64,000 nucleotides of DNA, taken from Fallopia convolvulus. Its lineage: Eukaryota; Streptophyta; Magnoliopsida; Caryophyllales; Polygonaceae. A program made the position numbers and the translations under genes. Positions within the stretch are counted from its first letter, which is position 1. Every line of letters starts with the position of its first letter. The stretch spans positions 56,127,496 to 56,191,495 of the forward strand of contig OZ024734.1 of NCBI GenBank assembly GCA_964016875.1. The letters are read 5' to 3'. The notes beneath the pieces are model-generated. The model made no database searches and had not been told where the DNA came from. It saw only the letters and a list, made by a program, of their open reading frames with translations. Positions 46,159 through 56,683 of this stretch are shown one piece after another.

Positions 46159-47216
46159 TGTTGGGACGTTGTTGGGACCTCTGGTTCTAAGCAACGGATC
46201 AACGATTCACTCCTCTTTAAGTTTTGATAATGACAAACACCATAGGGAACTAATGTGGTTTGTTCAAGTATTTCTAAGGAACACAGGTACAACAAAGAAC
46301 TTCTATGAATGACAAAGCCGCTGCTAGCCACAATGAAGAGTTTCCATCAAGGGAACTCTGAAGAGGAAAGTTCCCATGAAGTGGGAACTCCCAGAAACAA
46401 ACAAGAAAACACAAGCTTACAACGATGAAGAGTTTCCATCAAGGGAACTCTGAAGAAGTCAGTTCCCATGAAATGGGAACTCACATGTGAAGACAACGAC
46501 CGTTCAGCGCAGATCGCGGGATCCTGTCTCAGACAGCCAGAGGGAACAGTCTGAGGATCAGACTGTCACGCTTCATCCAACGGTCCGATTGATTCAAGAA
46601 GTTGACCTAGTTCAAACCAAAGTCACATGTGAAGAAAGTACAACTTGGGCATCAAGCAAAGGGCATTTTGGACACAAACGAAAGATGCTACTGCCCAAGA
46701 CAAATGGACTATAAAGCCAAATGAATAGTACTCGGTTTGAGTACTTCTCCCAGAACTTACAAAACACCCACATCTGAGAAAAGAAAGAAAAGGAAGAGAA
46801 GTCCCCGCCGGCGAGTGTGTGATCTCGACGACGGTGAAGCTGAAGTTCCCTGGAGCAAGGGAACTGAGAAGTCAGCGTAAGGTTTGAGTTACTTGTGTTT
46901 TGCTGTTGTGAGCTTAGGAACTCAGTTGAGAGGATTTACTAGTGTTGCTAGAGTTAGGAAGAACTTGTAGGAACAGAGAAGTGTAAATCCGGCTGTGTAA
47001 CTAAGGAACAAAGCAATCAATATAAGTAAGTCATTCAAAATCCTCCAAGCGGAGGTAGAGGTTTACCCATACAACTAGTTGGTTGTAGTGGGGTTCCTCT
47101 ATAAAGGAACTGTCCCCTTAACTGTTTTTATTACTTGCGATTATTTACTTCCGCTGCCTTGGGAACAGCTTAATTGCCAGTTCCCAAGCTCACTGCTAAC
47201 CGATTACGATTCAACA
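46159..47216 (+). repeat. 5' LTR of Copia element 2
   Basis: 1058 bp, starts TGTTGGGACG and ends GATTCAACA. A TATA-like ACTATAAAG lies near 46709. It contains about 12 copies of GGGAAC or GTTCCC and a locally repeated block GAGTTTCCATCAAGGGAACT (near 46339 and 46429). Confidence 0.96.
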
Positions 47217-47218
47217 AT

Positions 47219-47230
47219 TGGTATCAGAGC
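47219..47230 (+). promoter_or_regulatory. Primer-binding site of Copia element 2
   Basis: TGGTATCAGAGC, complementary to initiator tRNA-Met, two bases after the LTR end. Confidence 0.93.
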
Positions 47231-47268
47231 TAGCGCTCTAGATTTGTGTTAGCATCGCAGGTGTCAAA

Positions 47269-49209
47269 ATGGCTCAGGAACTTACTCAGGTGGGGAACAA
47301 TACCAGCAAGCCGCCAAGGCTTATAACAGGAAGATTTGAAAGCTGGCAACGCGACATGAAAGATTGGATGCGTGGCCAAGACTACCAAGCCTGGTGCGTC
47401 ATCGAAAGGGGGAACTTCGAAATCGATCCAGCTATTGTCAACGACCTCTCAAAGTGGGGTCCCAACGAGTACAAGTGCATGGAGGCAAACTACAAAGCCA
47501 AACAGTACCTAAAGAGGTCCATGTGCGTACAAGATTGCGACAGGGTCGCAAACCTTGACACAACCAAGGAAATGTGGGAAGCCATCCAACAAATGCACGT
47601 TGGGAACTCAGATCTCAGAGAAGATCTTCAAATGAACGCAAAGAGGGAGTTCTACAACTTCCAAATGGAGATGGGAGAGTCCGTCGATAGCTACCAATCC
47701 CGGTTTGAAGGACTTTGCACTAAGATGGAAGGATTGGGGATCACAAAAGAAGAAATCACCCACAAAATGAAGGTCCAACAGCTCTTCAATGGATTGACTG
47801 GAGAATGGGCAAACGAGAGAACGATGTTCAAGGAAAACCCAGAAAATCGAACACTTATGCTTCATCAAGTGTTTGGAAAGCTAGTGGGACATGAGAAGAG
47901 GAAGATCGATGATAAGGAACAAACTCGAGCTCATCGAGGGATCGCACTCAAGATCGAAAAGATTCTCAAATCAACCCAAGAACAACATGAAGACTCTGAA
48001 GAAGAAGAGGATGAAGAGCTAGTTCTTGTAACAAAGGCTCTTCGAAATTTCTACAAGGGAAAGTCTCAACGGAACAGTGGGAACTGGGGAAAGGGACAGA
48101 GTTCCCAAAGAAAGCCCACAGAGAAGGATCTCTCAGAAGTGACTTGCTACAAATGCAACAGGAAAGGACATTTTGCGAAGGAATGTCCACAAGGAACTGA
48201 AGGCAGAAAGCAAGGAAAGAAGGCCTACATCGCTACTTGGAGCGATGATGAAGACGAAGATCCTGAAGCATGGGCACTTCCAGACATGTGTGGCATGGCT
48301 ATAGGAGAAACCACTGGGGAACAACCCAGTGAGGTAACCACTGAAACTGTTCTTGACTCCTTGAGTAATTATGAAAAACCTGAACTGTTGAAAATCCTTT
48401 CAAGTCTTGTTAAAGATAATATAAAACTGCAAAACAAGTTGGAAAAACAGGAACACATAAATTCTCAATTAGTTGGTCTTGAGCCCTGTCCCAACTGCAT
48501 ATCCCTTCTAGAAAAACTCAAGTCCCATGTGTCTCACATCGTAGATCTAGAAAGAGAAATCAAAACTTTAGAGAAAGATGAGAACACCCTCCTGCAAAAC
48601 CTGAGTAAGACTCCCGAACACCCTGAAGCCTCTAGTTCCCAAATCAAGTTTGTCCCAGCCAGACATGGCATAGGATACAAAGGTGAGTGCTCCAAGAACA
48701 GAAAGTCACCCCTGAGCGAACATGAGATCCATGAGTGTAGAGCCTTAGAACTCCAGTGCGAGAAACAGAAAAATGCTCATCTCGAAGAAAAAATCAGGGT
48801 CCTAGAGAGTGGAAACAATGGTGAGAAAGACTACTATACTGGGAACTCTGGACATAGAATCTATGTCAAAATTGCTAAGGGAAATGGGTCTCGAGTTTAC
48901 AACAAAGAAACCATGGATAGGAACCGTATCCAGAGACCACACCCAAAATACTACCTGGGAGAATACTACAAGACATGTTGGCACTGTGGTGCTCATGGGC
49001 ACTACAAGGATGCATGTCCCAAGAAGAGAGCCCAAATCCCTAGAAGCCATAAGTTCCCAAACAGACAAAAACGTCATGCTCATCACCAAAGGAACTCCAA
49101 CTCTCAAAATTCCAAAGACATCAACATTTCTGACTATATCTTAAATGAAAATGTTTTCCCTTGCAAGGGACCTGGCAAGAGCCATCTTGCCTGGGTCTCA
49201 AAACACTAA
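47269..49209 (+). CDS. Copia 2 gag polyprotein
   Basis: 646 codons from MAQELTQVGN to AWVSKH. The first part (residues about 20-220) is the Copia gag capsid-like region with WQRDMKDWMRGQDYQAW and LTGEWANERTMF. A CCHC zinc knuckle CYKCNRKGHFAKEC lies near residue 295 and a second, CWHCGAHGHYKDAC, near residue 571. Between them is a Lys/Glu-rich segment likely to form coiled coil (about residues 360-450). Gag forms the particle and binds element RNA. The length and the two knuckles fit Sirevirus gags. The ATG 47269 lies 52 bp after the LTR. The frame ends in TAA, 13 bp before pol opens in the +1 frame. Confidence 0.93.
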   Translation: MAQELTQVGNNTSKPPRLITGRFESWQRDMKDWMRGQDYQAWCVIERGNFEIDPAIVNDLSKWGPNEYKCMEANYKAKQYLKRSMCVQDCDRVANLDTTKEMWEAIQQMHVGNSDLREDLQMNAKREFYNFQMEMGESVDSYQSRFEGLCTKMEGLGITKEEITHKMKVQQLFNGLTGEWANERTMFKENPENRTLMLHQVFGKLVGHEKRKIDDKEQTRAHRGIALKIEKILKSTQEQHEDSEEEEDEELVLVTKALRNFYKGKSQRNSGNWGKGQSSQRKPTEKDLSEVTCYKCNRKGHFAKECPQGTEGRKQGKKAYIATWSDDEDEDPEAWALPDMCGMAIGETTGEQPSEVTTETVLDSLSNYEKPELLKILSSLVKDNIKLQNKLEKQEHINSQLVGLEPCPNCISLLEKLKSHVSHIVDLEREIKTLEKDENTLLQNLSKTPEHPEASSSQIKFVPARHGIGYKGECSKNRKSPLSEHEIHECRALELQCEKQKNAHLEEKIRVLESGNNGEKDYYTGNSGHRIYVKIAKGNGSRVYNKETMDRNRIQRPHPKYYLGEYYKTCWHCGAHGHYKDACPKKRAQIPRSHKFPNRQKRHAHHQRNSNSQNSKDINISDYILNENVFPCKGPGKSHLAWVSKH

Positions 49210-49222
49210 CTTTTCCTTGTAG

Positions 49223-52200
49223 GTGGCTGTGAGAGGGAACAGTACATGGTTCATAGATAGTGGATGCTCGAACCATATGACAGGGAACAAGGATATCCTC
49301 ATCTCACACCACACTCATGCCGAAGGAGGCCACGTCTCATTTGGCAACAAGAACAAGGGAGAAGTTATTGGAAAAGGAGAAGTGTTGCTCAATAGATCTA
49401 TTAAAGTTAGCAACGTAAACCTGGTAAAGGATCTGGGATACAATCTGTTGAGTGTCTCCCAGATGTGTGATCAAGGGAACAACATCGTCACTTTCGACTC
49501 AGATGAATGCCTCGTCATCAACAAGAAGACCAACAAAGTAATTCTGAGAGGAAGAAGATACAACAATGTGTATGTGGTGGACACCAACTTTGAACCACCA
49601 ATGAAGCTGTGCCTTGCGAGTTCCCAAGATGACACGGAACTCTGGCATCGAAGACTGGGACATGCTGGTGTAAATCAAATCCTGAAGCTTTATCTACAAG
49701 ATCTGGTCATTGGTCTCCCACGGATCAATCTCGAAGGAGTCAAAATGTGTGAAGCATGTGTTCGAGGGAAACAGACCAGGACCTCCTTCAAACCAAAGAA
49801 GGTGGTAAGCACAACCAGGTCCCTGGAGTTGATTCACATGGATCTCTGTGGTCCCATGAGAACAGCCAGCTACGGTGGAAAAAGGTACATGTATGTATTA
49901 ATTGATGACTTTTCAAGATTCACCTGGGTTGTTTTCTTGAAGGCAAAATCACAAGCGTTTGAAGAATTTGAGCCCTTCATCAAAAGAACTGAAGTAAGCT
50001 TGGGGCTGAAACTGAAAGCAATCAGATCTGATCACGGAACTGAGTTTCAAAACTCGGAGTTCCTAAACTTCTGTGAGCAAAATGGGATCTCTCACAACTT
50101 TTCAGCTCCTCACACCCCTCAGCAAAATGGAGTGGTCGAGAGAAAGAACAGAACTCTGGAAGATATGGCTAGAACCATGATGATCGAAAGTGGAGTTCCC
50201 GAGTACTTCTGGACTGAAGCAATCTCCACAGCTACATATATCCTGAATCGAGCCATGACAAGGCCCCTGATCAACAAGACTTCCTATGAGCTCATCAAAG
50301 GGAGAAAACCAAACATCTCACACTTGAGAACATTTGGTTGCACATGCTTTGTTCACAACAACGGAAAAGACAATCTTGGCAAATTCGACCCCAGAAGCGA
50401 CGAAGGGATCTTCCTGGGATACTCATCACAAAGCAAGGCTTACAGAGTCTACAATAAAAGAACCAAGAAGATAGAGGAAAGCATTCATGTTGTCTTCAAT
50501 GAAAAGTCTGTAAAGATGGGAACCGAGTCCCAAGGGAAGGGAACTCTGTTCAAGCCAGTCAGACATGAAGATGATGATGATGACGAGGATGAGCCAAGAA
50601 AAAGGGATGAAGACTATCCAAGTGCAAGCCATATCCCACAATCAGGGAACAACGACGAAGGTCCAACCCTCACTGATCAAACCTCCCTTGAGGCTCCCTC
50701 CTCAGAAGAACTACAAGAAACCTCCAACTCTCTCGAGGTCCCCTCTTCAGGGAACAACTCTGCTGTCCCCCAAGACAATACACTGCCAGAATCAAGTATT
50801 CAATGGGAACAAAGAGGGAACCTGCCAGAAATCCCTGAAGAAACATCAAATGAAGAAGCTGAAGATGAGAGTTCCCATGAGGATAATACACATGCAAAGG
50901 AACTCACTCATGCAAGAACCTTTCAACAAAGGAAGGACCACCCCCTTGAGAACATCATCTCCCCTCTTGATAAAGGTGTTCTAACTCGCTCCTCTCTTAG
51001 TAATTTTTGTGCTTTTAACGCGTTTGTTTCAATGGTGGAACCCAAAAATATCAAAGAAGCATTAAAGGACCCGGACTGGATTCAAGCCATGCAAGAGGAA
51101 CTCCACCAATTCGAGAGAAACAAAGTTTGGAAGCTAGTTCCTAGGCCCAAAAACAAGAACATCATAGGAACCCGATGGGTTTTTAGGAACAAGCTCGATG
51201 ATACTGGAGCTGTAGCAAGGAACAAGGCTAGGTTAGTAGCACAAGGATACAGGCAAGAGGAAGGGATTGACTACGATGAGACCTTCGCACCAGTTGCCAG
51301 GATCGAGGCAATCAGACTCCTCATCGCCTATGCTGCTCACAAGGGATTCAAACTTTATCAAATGGATGTGAAAACAGCCTTCCTAAACGGACATCTCAAG
51401 GAAGAAGTGTATGTGGCCCAACCTCCAGGATTCGAAGATGAGAAAATGCCCAACCATGTCTATTTCCTGGAAAGGGCCCTTTACGGACTCAAACAAGCTC
51501 CCCGAGCTTGGTATGACAGGTTTGCTCAATTCCTCTTGTCCCATGGATACCTTCGAGGTTCCATAGACAAGACTTTGTTTTTAAAGAAAGAGTCTAAAGA
51601 CATTTTGATTGTGCAAGTATATGTTGATGACATTGTTTTTGGAGCAACTAACGAAACTCTTGTAGAAAAATTTAAGGACCTCATGAGCAGTGAGTTTGAA
51701 ATGAGTCTCATTGGGGAACTCACGTTCTTCTTGGGACTTCAAATATCCCAAACAAAGGAGGGAACAAAGATCCATCAACAGAAATACATCAAGGAAATGC
51801 TCGTGAAGTATGGGATGGAACATTCAAAGCCCATTGACACTCCCATCTCACCAAATTCAAGGCTAAATGCAGATGAAACAGGTATCAGTGTGGACCAAAG
51901 GAACTATCGAGGTATGATCGGGTCCCTTCTCTGCTTAACCGCTAGTAGACCTGATATCATGTTCTCCGTATGTCTTTGTGCTCGTTTTCAAGCTAACCCT
52001 AAGGAATCACACCTGAAAGAGGTGAAGAGAATTTTCAGGTATCTCAAAGGGAACAATAACTTGTGCCTTTGGTATCCAAGGAACAGTTCCCTTGAGCTCA
52101 TTGCATACACAGACGCTGACTTTGCAGGGCACTTGGTTGACAGAAAGAGCACTTCAGGAATGGCCCAGTTCTTAGGATCCTGCTTAGTTTCGTGGGGATC

Positions 52201-52564
52201 TAAAAAGCAAAACTCAGTTGCACTCTCCACAGCTGAAGCTGAATATGTGGCTGCCGCATCATGCTGTTCCCAGGTTCTATGGCTTAAGTCACAACTCCAG
52301 GATTACGGTATGTCTTTTGGCCCAGTTCCCATACTCTGTGATAACACTAGTGCCATAAACATTTCCAAAAATCCTGTGCATCATTCTAGAACTAAGCATA
52401 TTGATATAAGACATCACTTTCTACGTGACAATGTTGAGAATGGGAACATTTCGATGGAACACTGTAGAACTGAAGAGCAAATTGCGGATATTCTTACCAA
52501 AGCTTTAGACAGACGTCCCTACCAGCGTTTTCGAATGCTTCTAGGGATGATAACTCTAAACTAA
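49223..52564 (+). CDS. Copia 2 pol polyprotein (protease-integrase-RT-RNase H)
   Basis: 1113 open codons with no break. Domains: protease WFIDSGCSNHMTG (residues about 9-21); integrase zinc region ELWHRRLGHAGVNQ...CEACVRGK and core HMDLCGP, RSDHGTEF, PQQNGVVERKN; a Glu/Asp-rich spacer; reverse transcriptase with LYQMDVKTAFLNGH, ALYGLKQAPRAWYDRF and YVDDIVFGATN; RNase H with YTDADFAG, STAEAEYVAAAS and KHIDIRHHFLRD. All catalytic motifs are present. There is no ATG at the start; the frame follows TAG (49220-49222) at the end of a pyrimidine-rich TTTTCCTTGTAG. It must be expressed through a link with gag (splicing) or by internal initiation; plain frameshifting is hard because the open frames do not overlap. 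Confidence 0.95.
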   Translation: MAVRGNSTWFIDSGCSNHMTGNKDILISHHTHAEGGHVSFGNKNKGEVIGKGEVLLNRSIKVSNVNLVKDLGYNLLSVSQMCDQGNNIVTFDSDECLVINKKTNKVILRGRRYNNVYVVDTNFEPPMKLCLASSQDDTELWHRRLGHAGVNQILKLYLQDLVIGLPRINLEGVKMCEACVRGKQTRTSFKPKKVVSTTRSLELIHMDLCGPMRTASYGGKRYMYVLIDDFSRFTWVVFLKAKSQAFEEFEPFIKRTEVSLGLKLKAIRSDHGTEFQNSEFLNFCEQNGISHNFSAPHTPQQNGVVERKNRTLEDMARTMMIESGVPEYFWTEAISTATYILNRAMTRPLINKTSYELIKGRKPNISHLRTFGCTCFVHNNGKDNLGKFDPRSDEGIFLGYSSQSKAYRVYNKRTKKIEESIHVVFNEKSVKMGTESQGKGTLFKPVRHEDDDDDEDEPRKRDEDYPSASHIPQSGNNDEGPTLTDQTSLEAPSSEELQETSNSLEVPSSGNNSAVPQDNTLPESSIQWEQRGNLPEIPEETSNEEAEDESSHEDNTHAKELTHARTFQQRKDHPLENIISPLDKGVLTRSSLSNFCAFNAFVSMVEPKNIKEALKDPDWIQAMQEELHQFERNKVWKLVPRPKNKNIIGTRWVFRNKLDDTGAVARNKARLVAQGYRQEEGIDYDETFAPVARIEAIRLLIAYAAHKGFKLYQMDVKTAFLNGHLKEEVYVAQPPGFEDEKMPNHVYFLERALYGLKQAPRAWYDRFAQFLLSHGYLRGSIDKTLFLKKESKDILIVQVYVDDIVFGATNETLVEKFKDLMSSEFEMSLIGELTFFLGLQISQTKEGTKIHQQKYIKEMLVKYGMEHSKPIDTPISPNSRLNADETGISVDQRNYRGMIGSLLCLTASRPDIMFSVCLCARFQANPKESHLKEVKRIFRYLKGNNNLCLWYPRNSSLELIAYTDADFAGHLVDRKSTSGMAQFLGSCLVSWGSKKQNSVALSTAEAEYVAAASCCSQVLWLKSQLQDYGMSFGPVPILCDNTSAINISKNPVHHSRTKHIDIRHHFLRDNVENGNISMEHCRTEEQIADILTKALDRRPYQRFRMLLGMITLN

Positions 52565-52927
52565 ACAAGTCCCTGTTTATCTCTCTCCCAATGCCTGACT
52601 AGTTTATCTAAAATTGCATGATAAGGACCTTGGATTCACTGCTTTCACTATGCCATGATTACTAGTCTAAAGAAAAATGTGTACAAAGGAACTCTATTTC
52701 TTTTGGCCCAAAATGATCAACCAGAGTTCCCTTTATCCCTCATTACAAGCCACCATGACGGTTGATCATATGACCCACCTTAAGCTAGGGACCAGACAAA
52801 TGCTTCTCATGAGCCAAAACATTTCCTTTATCGAGTTGCAAATCGTCTGGTTCCCTTTGAGTTCCCTAGCCCCACAAAAAGATGAGTGTGAAGTTCTCTC
52901 ATCCACTTCACTCTCCCTGACCTTGAA

Positions 52928-53562
52928 ATGATCATGGGAACTGCTGCATCTACAAAGGGAACACTGACTAATCTTCAAAGAAAAACCGTCACTTGGGAAG
53001 CGGACTTTTGTGTCAGAAGCTCTGAAGCGTTACAGGCCAAGTATTCAAAATTTGAAAAGGACTTCCCAAGAGATTGTGACGCGTGTCCAGAAGCGTGCTT
53101 GAGAAGTTGAAACGGCGCCCCACGTTCATTGGGCAACGGTTATCGAGGTTATTCCACATCCTCCTCTACCACTTCCTCCTCAAGAAGCCCGTAAATCTTC
53201 CCCGCATTATCCTTGGGCACATGGAAAAGTGCTTGGCCTCCAAGTCCCATTCCCTTCCCTACTCCGGGCTGATCAAAAAGCTCCTACAAAAAGAGGGTCT
53301 CTACGATGCCTCTAAAGAAGAAATCGAGCTTGGAAGGGAACTGGACATTCAAATTGCCCAGAAGATGAGGCACTCGGAGCCTGTAGAGGAGGCGGCTCCC
53401 CTAGAGTCTGGTACACAAGAGGGGAACTCTCCAGTGTTGCTCCGCATCGCCAACACCCTCGATCAGATTGCTAGGGACCAGGCAGTATTGGCCAGAGGAC
53501 AAGAAAAGCTTACCCAAGTCCTTACGCGCCTTTGTGACGCCTTGTTTCCTCAGAGCCCATGA
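52928..53562 (+). pseudogene. Third ORF region of Copia 2, downstream of pol
   Basis: Two overlapping frames: 52928-53110 (MIMGTAASTKGTLTNLQRKT...) and about 53083-53562, which includes VNLPRIILGHMEKCLASKSH and a C-terminal helix ARGQEKLTQVLTRLCDALFP. The second has no early ATG and resembles the plant-transposon-protein-type ORF found after pol in some Sireviruses. No signal peptide or clear membrane anchor is visible. Its role is unknown. It may need splicing or be a decayed ORF. Confidence 0.5.
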
Positions 53563-53969
53563 TCTCTCCCTTCTTGTTCCCTTAATCCAAAAATGACCAC
53601 AAAATTGTACTTGGGTTCCCATTGTACATATTATCTTAAGTAATGAAATGGTCTTTATTTTGATTGCGTGTTCCATTCTTTCCTAATATTGCTTTGCTTG
53701 ATTTTCGATGATGTCAAAAGGGGGAAAGATAAAAAATGTGAGATGAGTTCAAAGTTTAAGTCATCACAGACCACGCATAAGCTAAGGGGGAACAATTGCA
53801 TAAAAAGCCTAATAGGAACTATGTGTCTCACCAGAAGTGGCTCCCTAAATCTAAATGTCTCACTAAGAGTGATTTCCCAAAATCATACTTAGGAACTCAT
53901 CAGCATATCATTCATTGAAATATTTGCATTTTTTTTTGATGGGTTTGTCATCATCAAAAAGGGGAAAAT

Positions 53970-55027
53970 TGTTGGGACGTTGTTGGGACCTCTGGTTCTA
54001 AGCAACGGATCAACGATTCACTCCTCTTTAAGTTTTGATAATGACAAACACCATAGGGAACTAATGTGGTTTGTTCAAGTATTTCTAAGGAACACAGGTA
54101 CAGCAAAGAACTTCTATGAATGACAAAGCCGTTGCTAGCCACAATGAAGAGTTTCCATCAAGGGAACTCTGAAGAGGAAAGTTCCCATGAAGTGGGAACT
54201 CCCAGAAACAAACAAGAAAACACAAGCTTACAACGATGAAGAGTTTCCATCAAGGGAACTCTGAAGAAGTCAGTTCCCATGAAATGGGAACTCACATGTG
54301 AAGACAACGACCGTTCAGCGCAGATCGCGGGATCCTGTCTCAGACAGCCAGAGGGAACAGTCTGAGGATCAGACTGTCACGCTTCATCCAACGGTCCGAT
54401 TGATTCAAGAAGTTGACCTAGTTCAAACCAAAGTCACATGTGAAGAAAGTACAACTTGGGCATCAAGCAAAGGGCATTTTGGACACAAACGAAAGATGCT
54501 ACTGCCCAAGACAAATGGACTATAAAGCCAAATGAATAGTACTCGGTTTGAGTACTTCTCCCAGAACTTACAAAACACCCACATCTGAGAAAAGAAAGAA
54601 AAGGAAGAGAAGTCCCCGCCGGCGAGTGTGTGATCTCGACGACGGTGAAGCTGAAGTTCCCTGGAGCAAGGGAACTGAGAAGTCAGCGTAAGGTTTGAGT
54701 TACTTGTGTTTTGCTGTTGTGAGCTTAGGAACTCAGTTGAGAGGATTTACTAGTGTTGCTAGAGTTAGGAAGAACTTGTAGGAACAGAGAAGTGTAAATC
54801 CGGCTGTGTAACTAAGGAACAAAGCAATCAATATAAGTAAGTCATTCAAAATCCTCCAAGCGGAGGTAGAGGTTTACCCATACAACTAGTTGGTTGTAGT
54901 GGGGTTCCTCTATAAAGGAACTGTCCCCTTAACTGTTTTTATTACTTGCGATTATTTACTTCCGCTGCCTTGGGAACAACTTAATTGCCAGTTCCCAAGC
55001 TCACTGCTAACCGATTACGATTCAACA
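53970..55027 (+). repeat. 3' LTR of Copia element 2
   Basis: 1058 bp, preceded by a purine tract AAAAAGGGGAAAA. By eye it differs from the 5' LTR at three transitions (near 54102, 54132 and 54979). Confidence 0.96.
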
Positions 55028-55054
55028 ATTAGGAAGCCCATAAGTAGGTTTTCC

Positions 55055-56000
55055 TAGAGCATCTTACGGATGAGAACGCGAAGTTCTGCATTATTCATCA
55101 AGAGGTTGTTATAAATGTTGTGGCCCAATTTAGTGATTTTATCGGCCACAACATTGCAATTCCTAAAAACATGATGCATTGAAATATTGTTAAATTGTTT
55201 GAGTGATACCATGATATCCGAGATCAGCATCTCAATTTCCTAAGGACTTTTATTTGTTCCTTTAATTGCATTGATTATGGTTAAATTGTCCCCTTCAATT
55301 TCAAGATTGGTTATTCCTCTTCCTCTTGCTTCTTTAATGCCATCCCGAAGTGCTAATGTTTGTACTTGTAAGACTGAAACAGGTCCATATTTCTTTGTTC
55401 ATATACTAATAGTTTGTGCATTATGATCCCTAATTTGTGTTACAACGGAGGTTGGATTATATTTTGATCCATCAAAGTTAAGTTTATGGTAGTTTACGGT
55501 CGGTTTTTGCCATATTTTGTTTCTTTTCATCTTTCTATAGGAAGTTCTTTTTGTTGGTACATGTGTATCTTCCTCCTCATTCCAAGATTTGGTTCGTTTC
55601 CATTGGTTTATTTGGTTTGTAGTGTATTGCTCTAGATTTTGAATGAAATCATTAGGTGTTTGCTGAAATACCAATCTGTTTCACTGATGCCAAATACACC
55701 ACCAAATAGTTGCTAATTTTATAATGTCCGTTTTGCCTATGATTTGGTAAATTTCGTTAAACATTGTAATAATACTTTTATCCGATGTATCATAGTTGTA
55801 TAGTGTTGCCCCAATTTTGTCACTTATTTTTTGTATTAAATTTTGGGTGTGTGGTGTGGGCATTCAACTAGAAGATGTTCGCTCGTGTTGTTTAGCAGAA
55901 GTGTTGTTCAACAGAAATTATCTCTTTTTAGTTCTTGTAATTTGCTTTTCCTTCCTAGACACTCTAATTTTCTTGCTCACTTTGTTGCCTAGTATGGGTT
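55055..56000 (-). pseudogene. L1 zinc-finger linker and RNase H
   Basis: Minus strand: IIKLATIWWCIWHQ (zf-RVT end), then WQKPTVNYHKLNFDGSKYNP (RNase H start) and VVADKITKLGHNIYNN with ELRVLIRKML then TAG at the C-terminus. Frameshifts and stops separate the parts. RNase H would remove the RNA strand during reverse transcription. Confidence 0.8.
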
Positions 56001-56683
56001 GTCCTTGCCTCCTATGGTAATGGTTTATTTCAATCATGTATCGTAATTGCCATGTGTGTTGGCAACCAAGTTGAACTCTCTGTTCTCTTAATATATATAT
56101 ATATATATATATGGATCTTTTTCATCAAAAAAAGGAAGATGTTTGGTGTTATCATTTGTACAATGGCACATTACATACCCTCGGGGGTGGCAATACGCTT
56201 TATAATAATCTTTCCTTTGTGGGGAGTCCATTTTGGACAATCTTCCATACAAATTTTTTAACCTTGAGATATGTACATAATTTCCAAATCTAATCGTTTG
56301 GAAACTGGTTTTGTCACTGAATTCCAGTCATTACTTCAATCGCTGATTTCGTTGAAAACCATCCATTTTTACTTGGCGCCTAGTAAGGTCGATCTCTTAT
56401 GTGATTTCCGAAATTGGGGTTGCCATGATCTTGGTAAATATTTCAGGTGGAAGTATAGTGCTCAATTTTTCATGGCACCATTTTTTGTTATGATTAAAAA
56501 AATTCTGCTACCAAAGTAGTTTCATTAACATCCTCCGGTTTTAGTGCAAATTCTATCAATGGTTCTTTAAATAGCCATCTGTCTGTCCAAAAATTAATTG
56601 TTGTCCCGTCACCAACCTGCCAAACAAGGCCTAGCATGAACTCTTCTCTAATACTCATCAATTTTGTCCATTGTCATGAGGTA

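Larger units (their letters stand above)
46159..55027 (+). mobile_element. Young, nearly intact Copia element of Sirevirus type
   Basis: 8869 bp with two 1058-bp LTRs that differ at only three bases by eye, and a perfect 5-bp duplication ATTAG (46154-46158, 55028-55032). Primer-binding site TGGTATCAGAGC at 47219 and purine tract at 53956-53968. It has a long gag with two zinc knuckles, an intact 1113-codon pol in another frame, and a third ORF region after pol, the layout of Sirevirus-lineage Copia elements. The hexamer GGGAAC/GTTCCC is strongly over-represented throughout. Confidence 0.96.

Noticed and set aside
46487..46714. 75-codon ORF (MKTTTVQRRSRD...), present identically at 54298-54525
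   Set aside because: It lies in the two copies of one LTR; the identity reflects the recent insertion, and the sequence has no recognisable domain.
47219..47230. tRNA-like motif TGGTATCAGAGC (also at 27303)
   Set aside because: It is the retroelement primer-binding site; no cloverleaf surrounds it, so no tRNA gene is called.
48683..49222. Strong donor AAAG/GTGAGT at 48682 in gag as partner for the acceptor-like site before pol
   Set aside because: Its phase does not match: joining it to 49223 would not enter the pol frame. The weaker donor at 48333/48334 does fit and is reported instead.
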